Positions 10,481-22,642 of a stretch of DNA of 64,000 nucleotides are shown in pieces (positions within the stretch are counted from its first letter, which is position 1; each line of letters begins with the position of its first letter). The notes under the pieces are model-generated. The model was not told where the DNA came from. It saw nothing but the letters and a program-made list of their open reading frames with translations, and searched no databases. The DNA lies in NCBI GenBank assembly GCA_037157565.1, contig JAZHRO010000022.1:7006001-7070000 (forward strand). The letters are read 5' to 3'. The DNA comes from Thalassia testudinum. Taxonomy: Eukaryota; Streptophyta; Magnoliopsida; Alismatales; Hydrocharitaceae. A program made the position numbers and the translations under genes.

Positions 10481-12640
10481 GCAGGAAATCAGTGGTGTGC
10501 CTGGGTCCTTTTTGGGTGGTAAGTCAGCTAAAATGACTGCGCTGGCTTCCTCAGATAATACCGCTTGTCGTCCGATCCTCTGCTGTCGCTTCGGAGTACA
10601 GTAGTCCTTAAAGAACCTAGCAATAGTTAGGATGTGATCTATCGCTTCGAGGAGAGGGACTTGAATGTGAACTTCCTTGAACATAGATCTCAGGTCCTTA
10701 AAATTCCGCGTGTCCTTTTTCCATGCTGAATCTCGTGTTAGGGCCGCTGGAAAAGGGATGGGAATTTCACGGTCTAAGGGCTTCTTTCCTTTATCTAATG
10801 AAGATGGCTTGTGAGAGGAAGAGGGTTGTGAGCCATCTCGTGGTATAGTGTAGGAAAAATCGTTACCCGCTTGCCTAGGTAGTGGGTCCTGTGTAATCTT
10901 TCCATTCCTTAAGGTAACAACTTTTGCATTAGCGTGCTGTCCATGCAGGGGCAGAGGAGCGGGTTGGTCTGGATACACAGGGTTTGGCAACAGCGGTGGC
11001 TGACCGAGCACATAACCAGGAGGTATAGGAGGTGCTTTCATAACCGCGTGTGTCTTCCCTTGTGGTGCTTGGAATCTGGGTGAGGTGCCCTGATTCTGCA
11101 CATATCTCGGGTTTGGGACAAGTTGGGAGGGTAAAGCTCCCTGTAATCTATGCTCCTACATCATCTGGTTCTGCATGTTCTGCATGCTCTGTATTTGGTC
11201 AGCCATTGCCTTCATTATTTGGAGGTTATCACGAGTAGATTTCCAAATTGATGCCTGCAATTCCTCCTTCAGCCACTCCAAAGGGTCGGCCCGCTTTGGA
11301 GGGCAGTTGGTAGCTTTGTGCAGCGGCTGATAGATAGAGTGTATCTGTTGTTGCTGAGATGGGAATGGCTGTTGCCTTAGGTATGTGTTTTGCGCATTCC
11401 TGTATTGTCTGGTCTAGTAGTATGTAACATGACTCGGTCTCTGTGGATTACCAGACCAGGTGAAATTAGGATGCTGGTGCCAACCAGGGTTATATGTCTC
11501 AGAATACGGGTTATTACGCCTGTAACCCTGAATAGCATTGACATCTTCATGGGATGAAGACGTCTCAGATGTAAATTCATTAAAAGAATATGCACTCGCG
11601 TCATCATGTGGTGCGTAACCCTGATTATACGGCGTCAGATCCACATTGTTCACAGGTTCCTGGTACGCAGGATCCCGTGGAGATGGAGAGAAAACATCTC
11701 GAGTGAGTGGATATGTACGAGTAGAGGGGGCTCGAGATGCTTGAGAGGAGTAAGATGGAGCAGTGCTGCCAGAAAATCTAGATCTTGCTTGCATTAATTC
11801 ATTGAGCTTTTTATCGAGCAGATCCACCTCATCTAGCTTTTTAGTGATAATGTCCATGTCGACTCGGTTAGACTCGGCTTGAGCTTCAAGGACACTAACT
11901 TGCTGCTGTCTAGGTCGCTGGAACTAGTTCATGGAGGCGGCATTCATCGAGTTCTCTGCTAATGACTCAAACAGCTTGAATGCGCTGTTCTCATCCTTAG
12001 CGAGGAAATTCCTGAGAAGGTCGTGAAATCTATCCTAGGCATCATGCAGCTTCTCTCTCGAGCCTTGGGAGAAAGTCATGATTGTACGCCTCATTGCATT
12101 CATGCGACCAATCAAGAAGAACTTCTGGAGCAATTCGTGATGTAACTCCTCCCAGGTTCTAATCGGCCTCCCGATGGTCTTAAACCAGTATAAGGCTTTA
12201 TCCTTGAGAGAGAAAGGAAAAAGCTTCATGAGAACAATTCCAATGTCAATATTTTTGGGTCGAACCGACTCTGCAATTCGACTCAGCTCCTCAATGTGCT
12301 GGAAGGGATCTTCATTCGAATTTTCGTAAAAGTGAGTCTGAATCAGACTTATGATGCTTGGCTTCAACTCGAATGCGTCACCATCTGCGGGAATCCGGAT
12401 CTGAGGTGTGATAATCATTGCGGCCAGATTGTAGAAGTCACATAGTTGTTCTCCACGTGGTGGATGCCTCATTATATCTAGTGCTTGGAGGATCTTGTTG
12501 ATGCTCTGCTCGTAGCGTTGCTCGGACTCCTCGACCCTAGCTTCAAGACGAGCCATAGGGTCTTGATTTTTAGGGCCCTGACCAGCTCCAGGATCAAGAT
12601 TAGACATCTCAGCTAATTGGGAAGACGATGCGTGGGACAA
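10472..12640 (-). pseudogene. Gag of Athila-like element (retrotransposon gag domain), broken
   Basis: Gag forms the particle that packages element RNA. The N-terminal 201 codons (12640-12035) hold the retrotransposon gag domain: FELKPSIISLIQTHFYENSN, then EDPFQHIEELSRIAESV, KLFPFSLKDKALYWFKT and TWEELHHELLQKFF. It ends at an in-frame TAG right after KLHDA. Downstream in-frame pieces (11857-11414 and 11101-10472) are the proline/glutamine-rich spacer with the family signature YNPGWHQHPNFTWSGN (near 11502-11455), a proline-rich stretch and the LLEAIDHILTIARFFKDYCT segment that leads into the protease. At least three in-frame stops separate the pieces, near 12034, 11408 and 11160. The start is the ATG at 12640 following a long leader. 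Confidence 0.8.
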
Positions 12641-13875
12641 AGGGTAGGGCGGGAATCGCCTTTATTGCTTTGGGTTTGGCTCCCAAGGTCCTTCTAATTT
12701 AGGTCCTAGTGATCGGCTTCCTTGCATACACCAACACAAGGATTGGTGTAGTCAAGCAGAATAAGGCTAAGGCCTTGTTAACCAGAGTGGTCCTTTAGAT
12801 TAGATGACCTAATTTTTCGTTTAAGTTTGTGTTATTAAAAATTTGGCTAGAGACCAACTGTAAGGAGTTCCCACCTCTCAGGCAAACCCAGCTAGGCTGG
12901 TTACGAGGGGACTACGAGGAAGGTTCTTCCTTCAGCTTTCGTCTCTGGTTCCGTTATGCTACAACCGCGACTGTTTGACGCTACCCCGCAGCTTTAGACA
13001 CCAGGTTTTGCAAGAGAGGTTGAAACTATTCAGTAGTTTCAAGCCAAATATAGGTTATTCGATGTATTTTCGTGAATTCTTAACATGTTCCTTTAATGTA
13101 GTATATGGTGGGAGGTCCACAAGGTGACTCGCCTCACCAACTAACTTTCAGACTCGTTAGGGTCCAAGTTAGTCCAATGTGGTCTTATTGGCTTATGCGC
13201 TTCTAAGTTGTTTTAAATAAAAGACCACAAATAAAATATAAAGTCTCAAGTAAAGATGGAATCCAAATGATTTGAAATTTAACAAGAAGATTCCTTTTTC
13301 AATAAGCTTTTTAGAGAATATTTTTTAGAATTTCTATTGTTTCCAACAAATAGTTATGAATTTTTAACTAGAAAGGGGTCAAATTTGGGATTTAGACCTC
13401 GTGCTGATTTTTCTGTTGAAAATGATATCAAATATGCTCCAAAAATTTTGTAAAAATATGACATTGAAAGATAATTTTATTATCTTTCACAATCCATAAA
13501 TTTCAAGTCAATTCTATATGTATGTTGGTCAGAATTGATTTTCAAATTTCATAACAGTTCTATTTTTGAGCAATCTAACACATATATACTCTACAAATTT
13601 TTAAAAATTCCACAGAAGGAATTTATTTTTGGGAAAAAAAGTTGTTGGAAAGATGATTTAAAGATCTAGTTCCAGTCCAAATTTTAGGATTTTTGGAGCA
13701 CTAGAAACACAACTATTGAATTTTAAAGATGACACTTACTTTCTGGCCGAATTTCCAAATAGGATTGTGTGCACCTGATTTCCGCAGTGCCTGCTTTTCC
13801 TCGTTCGCTGCTTTGTGTTATTGTTCTTGCACACAAAAATAGTATGTTAGAGATGAAATCAAAAGTCACCTTGCC
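12641..13875 (-). other. 5' leader of Athila-like fragment
   Basis: Non-coding leader between the primer site and gag. It contains the palindrome GAAGG-TTCTT-CCTTC at 12919-12933, shared with the leader of the non-autonomous element (27611-27625), and an AT-rich stretch near 13280-13620. No other gene is seen. Confidence 0.6.
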
Positions 13876-13893
13876 TCCCCGGCAATGGTGCCA
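13876..13893 (-). promoter_or_regulatory. Primer binding site (Asp-tRNA-like), Athila-like fragment
   Basis: The minus strand reads TGGCACCATTGCCGGGGA, one of the standard primer sites of Athila/Tat elements with a G-to-A change in TGGCGCC. It lies 3 bases from the LTR edge at 13897. Confidence 0.8.
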
Positions 13894-13896
13894 ATT

Positions 13897-14965
13897 TGTT
13901 TGGGGCGTAGATCACGTAAAAGATGAATACGTCGTAGTATAGCACGAAATGTCTCGACAAATAAAATTAATGGAACTGGGAGTCCCAGTCGGTCACAGGG
14001 AGGCAGAAAAATGCTTTTGATTTCATGCACTTGTTCTAAATCTAATTACTAAGTAATAGACACAATGAATCACGATATATATATCGCATAGAGAGTTTGA
14101 ACATGAATTGCATACATGCATTTTAATAAAACATGAAGTAATTAAACTACTACTGTAACAGAACAAGGGCACCACTGGTGGTTCATGGTGGCCCTTTTGA
14201 GAGGTCGAGAGAAGCAATAGCGATCCGACAGGGTGACCCAATGGATTCTTCAGACGGAATTGCAGAGAAGACGGGAAGAAGAAAAAGAGAGGTAGGAGGA
14301 AGAAGAAAAGAAGAGAGTTGTCTTTTTCAAGGAGGGGGTCATTGGTCCCTTTTATAACTTTCTTTCACGTGCAAAGCCCAAATCCTTCTTGTTTTTTTTT
14401 CTGGTGCTGCCACATGGCACGTTGTGCGCCCTCGGATGAAGATCACAAGGCCGCTGCTCGCCCACGCTTTTACTTTTCTGCCTTCGCTGCCCACCTTCAA
14501 ATCCCACCTCATCTTCATGCACGCACCCATCTTGCAATCGGACGGCCTACGCATGCCTGCCTGGTGGTTCCCTAATTTCACAAATCCCGCACAATTGCGC
14601 ATCCGCCCGCGATGGCGCTTTGATCGTGCACGTGGCGCGCTATACACCGTCAGATCGCGCAATTGCGCCTGCACGCGCCCGCCCGCGACACCGCATCAAT
14701 TTTGCACAGCACAGGGCTTGAGAACCCACGTCTCGTGCATATGCGCGTGCACGCGAGCCAACGTGCTACACAAACCCTTTGGTATATATACTTGTTAGTT
14801 TCCATTTATACTTATCCAATCTGGGTGGGCGACGTGGCACTCTCGTGGCCGCTCATCTTCTTTTCCTTGTTTCTGGTGATGTAGGCCTCCAATTAAGTTG
14901 ATTTCTACACCGTTGGACTGCGAACGTCGATCTGGATCCATCCGTGCGGTTGGATTTTTCTTACA
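13897..14965 (-). repeat. 5' LTR of Athila-like fragment
   Basis: On the plus strand it begins TGTTTGGGGCGTAGATC next to the primer site and aligns with 17840-19319. It contains a likely TATA box (14350-14356, TTTTATA on plus), a GCCACATGGC near-palindrome (14409) and the conserved U3 block near 14900-14955. Its outer end is lost in or beyond a CATA/TA microsatellite near 14962, so it is probably truncated. Confidence 0.75.
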
Positions 14966-17839
14966 TACATACATACATATATATATTTAATCTTTTTCTT
15001 TTATGGGAGTAAAATGAGAATGATGTATTTGCAATCACCAACCAAACAAAGACAAGAGAACTTTAACAAATACATTCATTTTTTTTTTTGATTTTTGATA
15101 AGTGATAACAAAGTAATACAAAACACACAAGTGAATAACAACTTTAAGCTTGTATTTCACAACACGTACTACAACATACTACAAAGTACTACAACATAAA
15201 ACACACATATGGAAAGGATCAACTCCAAGTACTACAACATGATGCACACATATGAAGAAGATCAACTCCATCCCACTAGGGTGGAAGGATCCACTTATCC
15301 AAAGCATACGAAAGATAGATAATTACAAGCACTTTTACTCCAACACTTGGAAAATGTAGATGGCTAGTGGAGGATGAAGTGTTCAAGATCCCTAAGGTGG
15401 TTGATGGGGAGAGGCTCGGTAATGTGGGTGATTAGGTGCTCATTGGTTCTAATGTTGGTGGTGATAACCATGGTGGAGGTTAGGGAGATGGAGGTGAAGA
15501 TCTTATACTTGGAGGTGATGAAGGTTTGCTCTATGCATGGTGGTGTTTTCTGCGGAGTCTATGTTGTGGGCTCTATGGAAAGGGGATGGGATGGCCATGG
15601 CTAATGTGGTGGTAGTAGGAGTAGGAGTTGGTCTTAGGGGTTGTGATGGTGGGTGTGTGGGTGTGAGTGATGGACTGAGCTAAGTGCTAGTGAGGTGATG
15701 AAGTGGTGGTGATGGTGGTAATGGTGGTTATGGTGGTGGCGTGGATGGTGCAAGTGAGTGAGAGTGTGTGCAACTTGAAAACTAAATAAAGCACAACAAA
15801 AAGAAACTATTAAAGTGCTTGAAAATGAAATCTACTCTAGTAACAAAGAAATGAAAATAAGTAAAATGCAAGTAAAGAAAGTAACTAAACTAGCAAAGAA
15901 AATAAAAATAGAACAAGATGAGAAGATAGGTGTTCTTCCAATGGGAGCACAAGGCCTATTGGAAGAGGAAGAGGATCCTTGGCACTTGGCCTACCTCTTC
16001 TTCACGTAGAAAACCAAGTCCAAGGGGGCACAAGTTAGCCTTTGGCCAAGGTTTAAGAGCTTAGCTATGGAGCTTTGCATGAAAGTGGAGTGGAGTGGAG
16101 AGTGGAGGGGGGTGGTGTGCGTGCACTCTTATGGGAGGGTGTTTTATAGAGTGTTGGGTTGTGTGTGGTGTCCCTATGGTGTAGGTTTAGGAGGCTCCTT
16201 TGGGGCACAACTTAAGAGTAGAAGGTTTTATCCTAAGGTGCAAAAGCAAGTGAGGGTGCAAGTCAAGGCTCACTCAAGCTAATGGATAGGGAAAAGTGGG
16301 TGTCCCATGTGGTGGGATTAGGTGCGGGTTAAGTGTGTTCTAAATGGTGGTAAAGGCTAAGTAAGTGGGGTTAGGTGGGTTTGGATTAGTGGGTGGTTGG
16401 GCTTCCTAATTGTGTGGGCTATAGTGTACGCAAGGTAGTGGGCCTAAAGTAAATAAATTAAATACCAATACATATAGTTACCACTAGGTCCACATATATG
16501 TAAATAAAAAATAGGCACACATATAAATAATTATAATAGAAAATATGTACAAGTATTACGCATGTGTAAAAATGTATATGAGATTATAAGTACATGAAAT
16601 TCACAATTAATGTGTGTGCACAAGTGTGTGAGTAGTGTGTGTGTGTGTCCATGGGTTTGTGAAGGTGGGTTAATTGGGCATGGATAGGTTGGCATAGGCT
16701 TGCATGGGTTCACTGCTCTGCTCCTCTTGCCAGCATTTTTGCTCTCGTCGTGTTGATATGTTCCTCCTATCTCTTTGAGTTCCAATTTTTGCTCCTTGAT
16801 TATGATCCTACATGTACAAATTGATGGTATTACTCAAAGGACCATAATATGATAGAATTAGAATAAGGATGTACAGATGCAAGTATGAGTGCAATGCATG
16901 TAATGTATGCTCTATTTACAGGATGTGACCTAGGTTATTAGCTTAATTTAGTAAAAGTACCCATATTAACCAATATTTAGATTTGGAGTGAACAAGCTAT
17001 CAATTTTATAGTCAAACTCTATCATTATAGCTCAACAAAATGATATTCATTTCAATATAGTAATCTCAAATTTATATACATCCCCACACTTAGACCCATT
17101 CTAGGCTTTTAAAAATCTATATAAAGAGTGTCCTTTTCCTTTGAGGACTTTTCAGCTATTCTCGTCTAAGGAAAAAGCCGCTCCTCCACTGACCTCAGGG
17201 CCCTCCCGACCGTCGGATCATCCTCTCTCCTCCATCGGACCTCTCCACTTCATCAATAGAGCCTCCACATGACATGCGTCGCTTCCGGTTGCTCGTACGA
17301 TCTTGGCCTCGACTTGCATTGATGGCAGCCCTTGGGATCATCGACGACGTGAGACGATGGTGGCAACCCTCATGCGGCAGTGGTGGCGACCCTCGTGTGG
17401 TAGTGGCGTCGTCCCTCGTGCGGTGGCTCCTCGACATCGGTTGGGCGATTTATTGTTGGTGTTATGGGTTTGGTCTTTTTTTTGTTTTTTTTAGTGTAGT
17501 TTTATTTTTTGTTGGGGACCACGTGTGATCTCAGACTTTTTACGGTCGAGTTACTGACGTGAGTCAGTGGTCGAGTTCGGCCTTCAAGTCATTGTATTCG
17601 ACTTCTTGTTAGCACGATCTTCGAGTTTATCTCATTGGTGCTTTGCCGTATCTACGAGCGTGGGGTCGCTTTCCATTGTGAGATCATCTGGTTCCTAATC
17701 AGGGATGCTTCTTTTTCCTTTTTTTTTCTTGTTTGTTGTTTCTATGAGTTTTGGCCTTCCCCATTTCTATGGGGCGTAACCTCCCCCTTTTGAGAGCGTT
17801 AGGCTCTCTTTCTCTCCCTTCCCCTTTGGTGTGCATCCT
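14966..17839. other. Unassigned stretch
   Basis: No gene supported. Notable are a CATA/TA microsatellite (14962-14990), two near-copies of a segment with TACTACAACAT and GATCAACTCCA (15174-15269), a GGTGGT-rich low-complexity tract (15700-15750), and a GT run (16637-16648). A purine-rich open frame of 64 codons (15815-16009) has no recognised motif. The text near 17085 (CCCCACACTTAGA on plus) resembles polypurine tracts of gypsy elements but no LTR follows. Confidence 0.4.
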
Positions 17840-19319
17840 TGTTCGTTGCGTAGATCGCGTAAAAGATGAATACGTTGTAGTATAGTGCGAAATACGTCTT
17901 GACAAATAAAATTAATGGAATTGGGAGTCCCGGTCGATCACATGGAGGCAGAAAAATGCTTTTGATTTCATGCACTTGTTCTAAATCTAATTACTATGTA
18001 ATAGACACAATGAATCACGATATATATATCACATAGAGTTTGAACATGAATTGCATACATGCGTTTTAATAAAACATGAAGTAAATAAACTACTACTGTA
18101 ACAGAACGAGGGCAGCATGGGTGATCTGTGGTGGCCTTCTGGAGAGGTTGAGAGGAGCAGTGGCAATCTGACGAGGTGGCCTAATGGATTTGTCAGAAGG
18201 AAATGTAGAGACGATGGGAAGAAGAAGAAGAGAGATAGAAGAAGGAAGAAGAAGGGAGAGAGTTGTATCAAGTGCCTCCAAAGGGGGACCCCTTGGCCTC
18301 CTTTTATAGCTTTGGTGGGGGGTATTTAGGGCATTTGAGCCCTTAATCTCAAGAAAATGCCTTGGATTAATCAAATCCGTTGATTGGGAGATCAACGGCC
18401 CTGATTAAACCTTCCAAATCCAATTTCTTTCCCCGGTTCTCTCCGATGCTGCCACGTGGCACGTTGTGCACCCTTGGATGAAGATCGCGCGGCTCCCGCT
18501 TGCCCGTGCTCACAGCTTCGCTTTCCTCGCTTACCTGCACTATTTCAAATCTTGCCTCAACATCGGTCGTCCGATCTTAAACAACCGCAGCACCGTGCCT
18601 TTGAAAATCCTAAGTGTGATTCACGTGCCTTCTTGATCTCACAAGAACCCGTGCGATTGCGCTACATGGATGCATCTCATCCCTCCAATCGTGCATACCC
18701 GCCTGCACACACCCGCCCGCGATGCTGCATCAATTTTGCGCAGCGTAGGGCTTGAACCTGCGTCCCGCGCATACGCGCATGTGCGCAACCCAATGCACTG
18801 CGCAAAGCCTTTATCATATATACTTGTTATTTATATTTATACTGATGTAATCTGGGTGGCGACGTGGCGCGTTCGTGGCCGTTGGATGAAGATCCAATGG
18901 CCCACGCTGCGAGGAGAGGTGCCTTCAGGGGTTGGGGTTGCGACAAGGGGCAGCTGCGATGGTGCCATGTGGTGCCATCGTGGCCGTCCATTCTTCTTCT
19001 CTTTATATCTGATGATGTGGGCCTCTGATTAAGTTGATTTTTACACCGTTGGACTGCGAACGTCGATCCGGATCGATAGTGCGGTTGGATTTGTCATATG
19101 AGGTCCGGATCTTCTTCAATTCTCCCCTTGGCTCTTGCTTTTCTGTGGACTCCCTAGGGTGCTACGGGAGTCTGATTGATGCACTCTTTGATGCGTTGGA
19201 CTCCCGTCGTTATTCCGAACAGATCCATAAGGTTGGATCGGTCATCTGTAGCCCTAGATTACCTATAATCATTAATACCTCTAAAATAACATAGTTTAAT
19301 ACATAAAACACATATATCA
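17840..19319 (-). repeat. Second LTR of the 13.9-kb family (solo or isolated; right end uncertain)
   Basis: It aligns with the LTR at 13897-14965 from its inner edge (TGTTCGTTGCGTAGATC) through a TATA box (18302-18308), the G-box CACGTG (18453-18458) and the U3 block (19030-19100), and extends further than that copy. There is no primer site to its left, so it is not a 5' LTR of a nearby body. I found no clear target-site duplication. The right end given is the last CA that fits and may be wrong. Confidence 0.6.
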
Positions 19320-19379
19320 ACTACGATGTAGAAAACGATGCGTATCCATGCAGAATGTTCATGCTAAGCTAAGTTATAC

Positions 19380-19487
19380 CTTAATTGAGGAGAGTTAGGG
19401 TCTATGATTGCTGTGCAATCAATCCCTTGTACTGGGCACTTCCCCTTTCCTTAATGGAATTATATTCCCTTTCAAAAAAAAAAATCT
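19380..19487 (+). mobile_element. Possible LINE 3' end with poly(A)
   Basis: The stretch CCCTTGTACTGGGC, then TTCCTTAATGGAATTATATTC and an A-run at 19476-19486 has the look of a plant L1-type 3' tail. There is no coding sequence attached and no duplication was confirmed, so this is tentative. Confidence 0.3.
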
Positions 19488-22400
19488 GTATAAAGAGATG
19501 AAACTTTTAAGTGTAACATCACATTTCATTCAAAAGCATCTAATAGATTTCATTCCTATCCTCTTTCCTCTTAATCCTCCTCTACCTTGTCAAAAAAATG
19601 GCATTGTTGATGGATCTTATGAACCTTAACCTATCATAATTGATTAGCAAAATCATTGCTGAATATATATTGTTGTTTACCCCACTCTTCTTTTGAGTAT
19701 TTCCTCCTAAATTTAATCCCTCATTTACTTAAAGAATTACAAATAAATTCTATTTAAATTATGCAGGGTAAGAGGATCTAGCATGGACCTAAGGAGCAAA
19801 CCAAGGGTTAGTGATCACATTTTCTTTATAAAATTAAGTTTACAATGCCTCTTTAAAAATAAATTTGATAAATTGTTTAGTCTTCTGCTTTTTTTCATTC
19901 CACTTCTTTTCATATATATATTTTTATTTATTGACTATTGCTAGTCGAGCAAAGCACTCAAGTTAGCTTCCAAAATGGAATTACAATGGTTCAAGCATTG
20001 GCCAAGCCCCTAGAGAAGATAGTGAAGTTATATTATAGTGAGACTCCAATGTCTTTTTTTAGCTAACTACTAGAAAACTCAAAATAGAAATGGCAAAGCA
20101 ATTGCATTGATTTTTTTTTGAGAATAGCAAATGCATTGATTGAGCCTTGAAGTGTAACACTTAATGCATGAAGCTCCCATTGCTTGGGTTCCCAAGAATA
20201 GTCATAAAAGTTTTAGCAGCTAATTATATAGTCTTACATTGAAATTGTCACAATTTAATTTTTTCGGTATCATGACTTTGAGATCTAATATCAACAACAT
20301 TTATAACTTTCAACAAGGCTCCCATCTAAAGATTGAACTTGAAACAGTACTAGTAATTCTAATCATTTGAGTTATTGTTGGTGTTTCGCAATCGCCCTAG
20401 GGTATTGGTACTTCATCATCATCATTAACCTTTCAATAATTCGAATAGCCCCAGGCCATCTTCAAGAATCCATTCAGAAAGGGGTGAGAATATTCAATGA
20501 GGCTACTCCTCCTCCCTAGCTCTCAGATCTTCTCCTTCTCCTTTGATCTCTCATCCCTCTACTATAGAAGCTGCTGTTGGACTTGCTCCTACAGCTCTCC
20601 CTTTCTCCCGTTGGAAGGGGACAACATAGAAGAATGAGGGGAGGGGATACAGTGGGCATCACTTAGTTCTTTTATGGTTTGGGTATTTTTCTTAGATGGT
20701 TCCCCTACTTCCTCATCTTTATTTTCCTCTTGCCACAACATAAGATCCATTACACCAATGCCCGTTCTAATTAGCTAATCACTCTTTAATTCAAATTTTG
20801 GGCATCACCCTCAATAGGATTCATGATTGAGGTTCTCTAGGTTATTAAATCTCTTAATTAGATGACCAGGGTCCTAAATAACAATTAGGAGGTTTAATTG
20901 CACCATTATTATTAATTAACTACATAATTACTTGTGGGCACTCACACCATAGGATGCTTTCCTTCATGATTCAACTTCCTTAAGCTACTCAGTTTAAGTT
21001 CTTTGGTGTTTCTCTTAACTTGGAGAAGATCCTTTCCTTTATGATTTTTTCATCATTCCTTATCTTAGATGCAACTTGCACTGTCTCATTTGTCATGATT
21101 GTGGTATATCAAAGTTCTTTGGTGTTTCTCTCAATCTGGTGTCTTGCTTGTTGAGATTTATTTGGTTGATAACAGAAAACCTATTTGATGTTCTCTTTCA
21201 TAAGAAGAGAGGAACATTCTCTATGAAATCCTAATTGATAATTTCAAGTTGACACTTCTACTTTGGTGTTACTTGCCGCAATTTGTTCGTTATATTTTCT
21301 CTCTTTCTTATTAAATCCATTAGGGTGGTTGTAAGTTGGAAATTACAGTACTATATAGTGAGGGGAAAACTCAAAGCACCATGCAATTGACATATACATG
21401 CTTAGAGAGAAAGGACTTAAAAGTAAATTAATGAGAATGGGCCTCTAAGATATATAACCAAGCTTGATAGTGGATGACAATTGAATTAATTAATGGATTT
21501 CTCTAAGAAATCTCTTACATGCAGCTCTAATTTGATAAGTATTAGCTCTATCATAGCTTAAGCATACCTATGATCCAATATGTATTAGTTTTATTGTAAT
21601 TTATTCGATTCATATATGTGTTAGAAACATCAAAATTAAACTAGATATGGTGATATCTTAACCAAATAATAAGCATGGAAATTAGATCCAACAATGTGTC
21701 AAGCATATCAAGACTAGCCTAATTTGAGTTGAAATTTTTCCCATCATTTGCTTTTCCCAAGTCCTCAAATATTTTGTGCACACACTAGTAGTATTTCCAC
21801 TTCATGGAGAAGGTAGAGTCTCCCTTTAATAGCTCAATACAACAAATCAACCTTGGATCCTGCACTAGGGCCATTGGATAGGAATCAAATAATTAAGGAT
21901 ATCATCTTGATCATTTATTAAGCTCACAATGTCCTTTTAGAAGTTGCAATGAGGCATCTATAAATAAAGCACGAGCTTGATCCTTTAGTTGCATCAAATT
22001 TTACCCCTTTTATCCTTGTTTTAAGTGTGATCCTTCCTTTATAATCACTTTTCACTTAGAGTATTTCAAAGTTAGATCCCCTCCAATACACATATCCTTC
22101 ATGGCAGAAAATGATAAAAATCCTTTTGTGTTTGTGATATTGCTTGCTATTACTCTCTCTCCTCTTCCTTATAATTCACATGATCAAGTCCTCCTTAACT
22201 AAAACCTTTGTGACACCCCATCTCAAGGCTTACCACATTGAGTCCTTCCTTCTTTCATGGAATTTCGCACTACTAGCATCATGATTCATGTTACAAAAAG
22301 GTCACTCATGCCCATAGCTATTTATCACCTAATTGGCCAAAATGGAAGGTGTAATTTCAAAGAGAACCCTCGATTTTGCACCAAATTCATGATATATGGG

Positions 22401-22637
22401 TTTTCACACCACTTATCATGTAATTTGAAGCTAGTTTCTATTTAGGTGTCCCCAACAATATCTTGGTTAATCAAATGGTTCATGGAGTGCCTCCCATAAA
22501 TCACTTTATAGACAAAAGTGGCAAGACCAATTAGTTTGTAACTTTTCAATCGATCGGTGAAACTTTTTTTGGCCGTTGAAGGGGATATTTATATGATTCA
22601 AATTTGATTTGAACAAATCTCCATCAAAGGTCATTTC
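19488..22637. other. Unassigned flank left of the non-autonomous element
   Basis: About 3.1 kb with no supported gene. A segment AAGTTCTTTGGTGTTTCTCT occurs twice (21000 and 21112 regions). The stretch was once contiguous with 30423 onward, before insertion of the element at 22643-30417. Confidence 0.5.
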
Positions 22638-22642
22638 TCTAC
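22638..22642. repeat. Target-site duplication TCTAC (left)
   Basis: TCTAC immediately before the LTR edge at 22643. It is identical to 30418-30422 immediately after the opposite LTR edge. Confidence 0.9.

Larger units (their letters stand above)
9770..14965 (-). mobile_element. Athila-like Ty3/gypsy element, 5' fragment
   Basis: Read on the minus strand this has a 5' LTR (13897 to about 14965), a primer site (13876-13893), a leader (12641-13875) and gag plus protease (9770-12640). RT, RNase H, integrase and the 3' LTR are missing because the element stops at about 9770. The right LTR edge is uncertain because it fades into a CATA/TA repeat at 14962-14990. No target-site duplication could be tested. 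Confidence 0.8.

Noticed and set aside
13897..19319. The two LTRs at 13.9 and 17.8 kb as ends of one element
   Set aside because: Both are in the same orientation but the primer site shows that the body lies to the left of the first, and the DNA between them has no gag or pol and no primer site next to the second.
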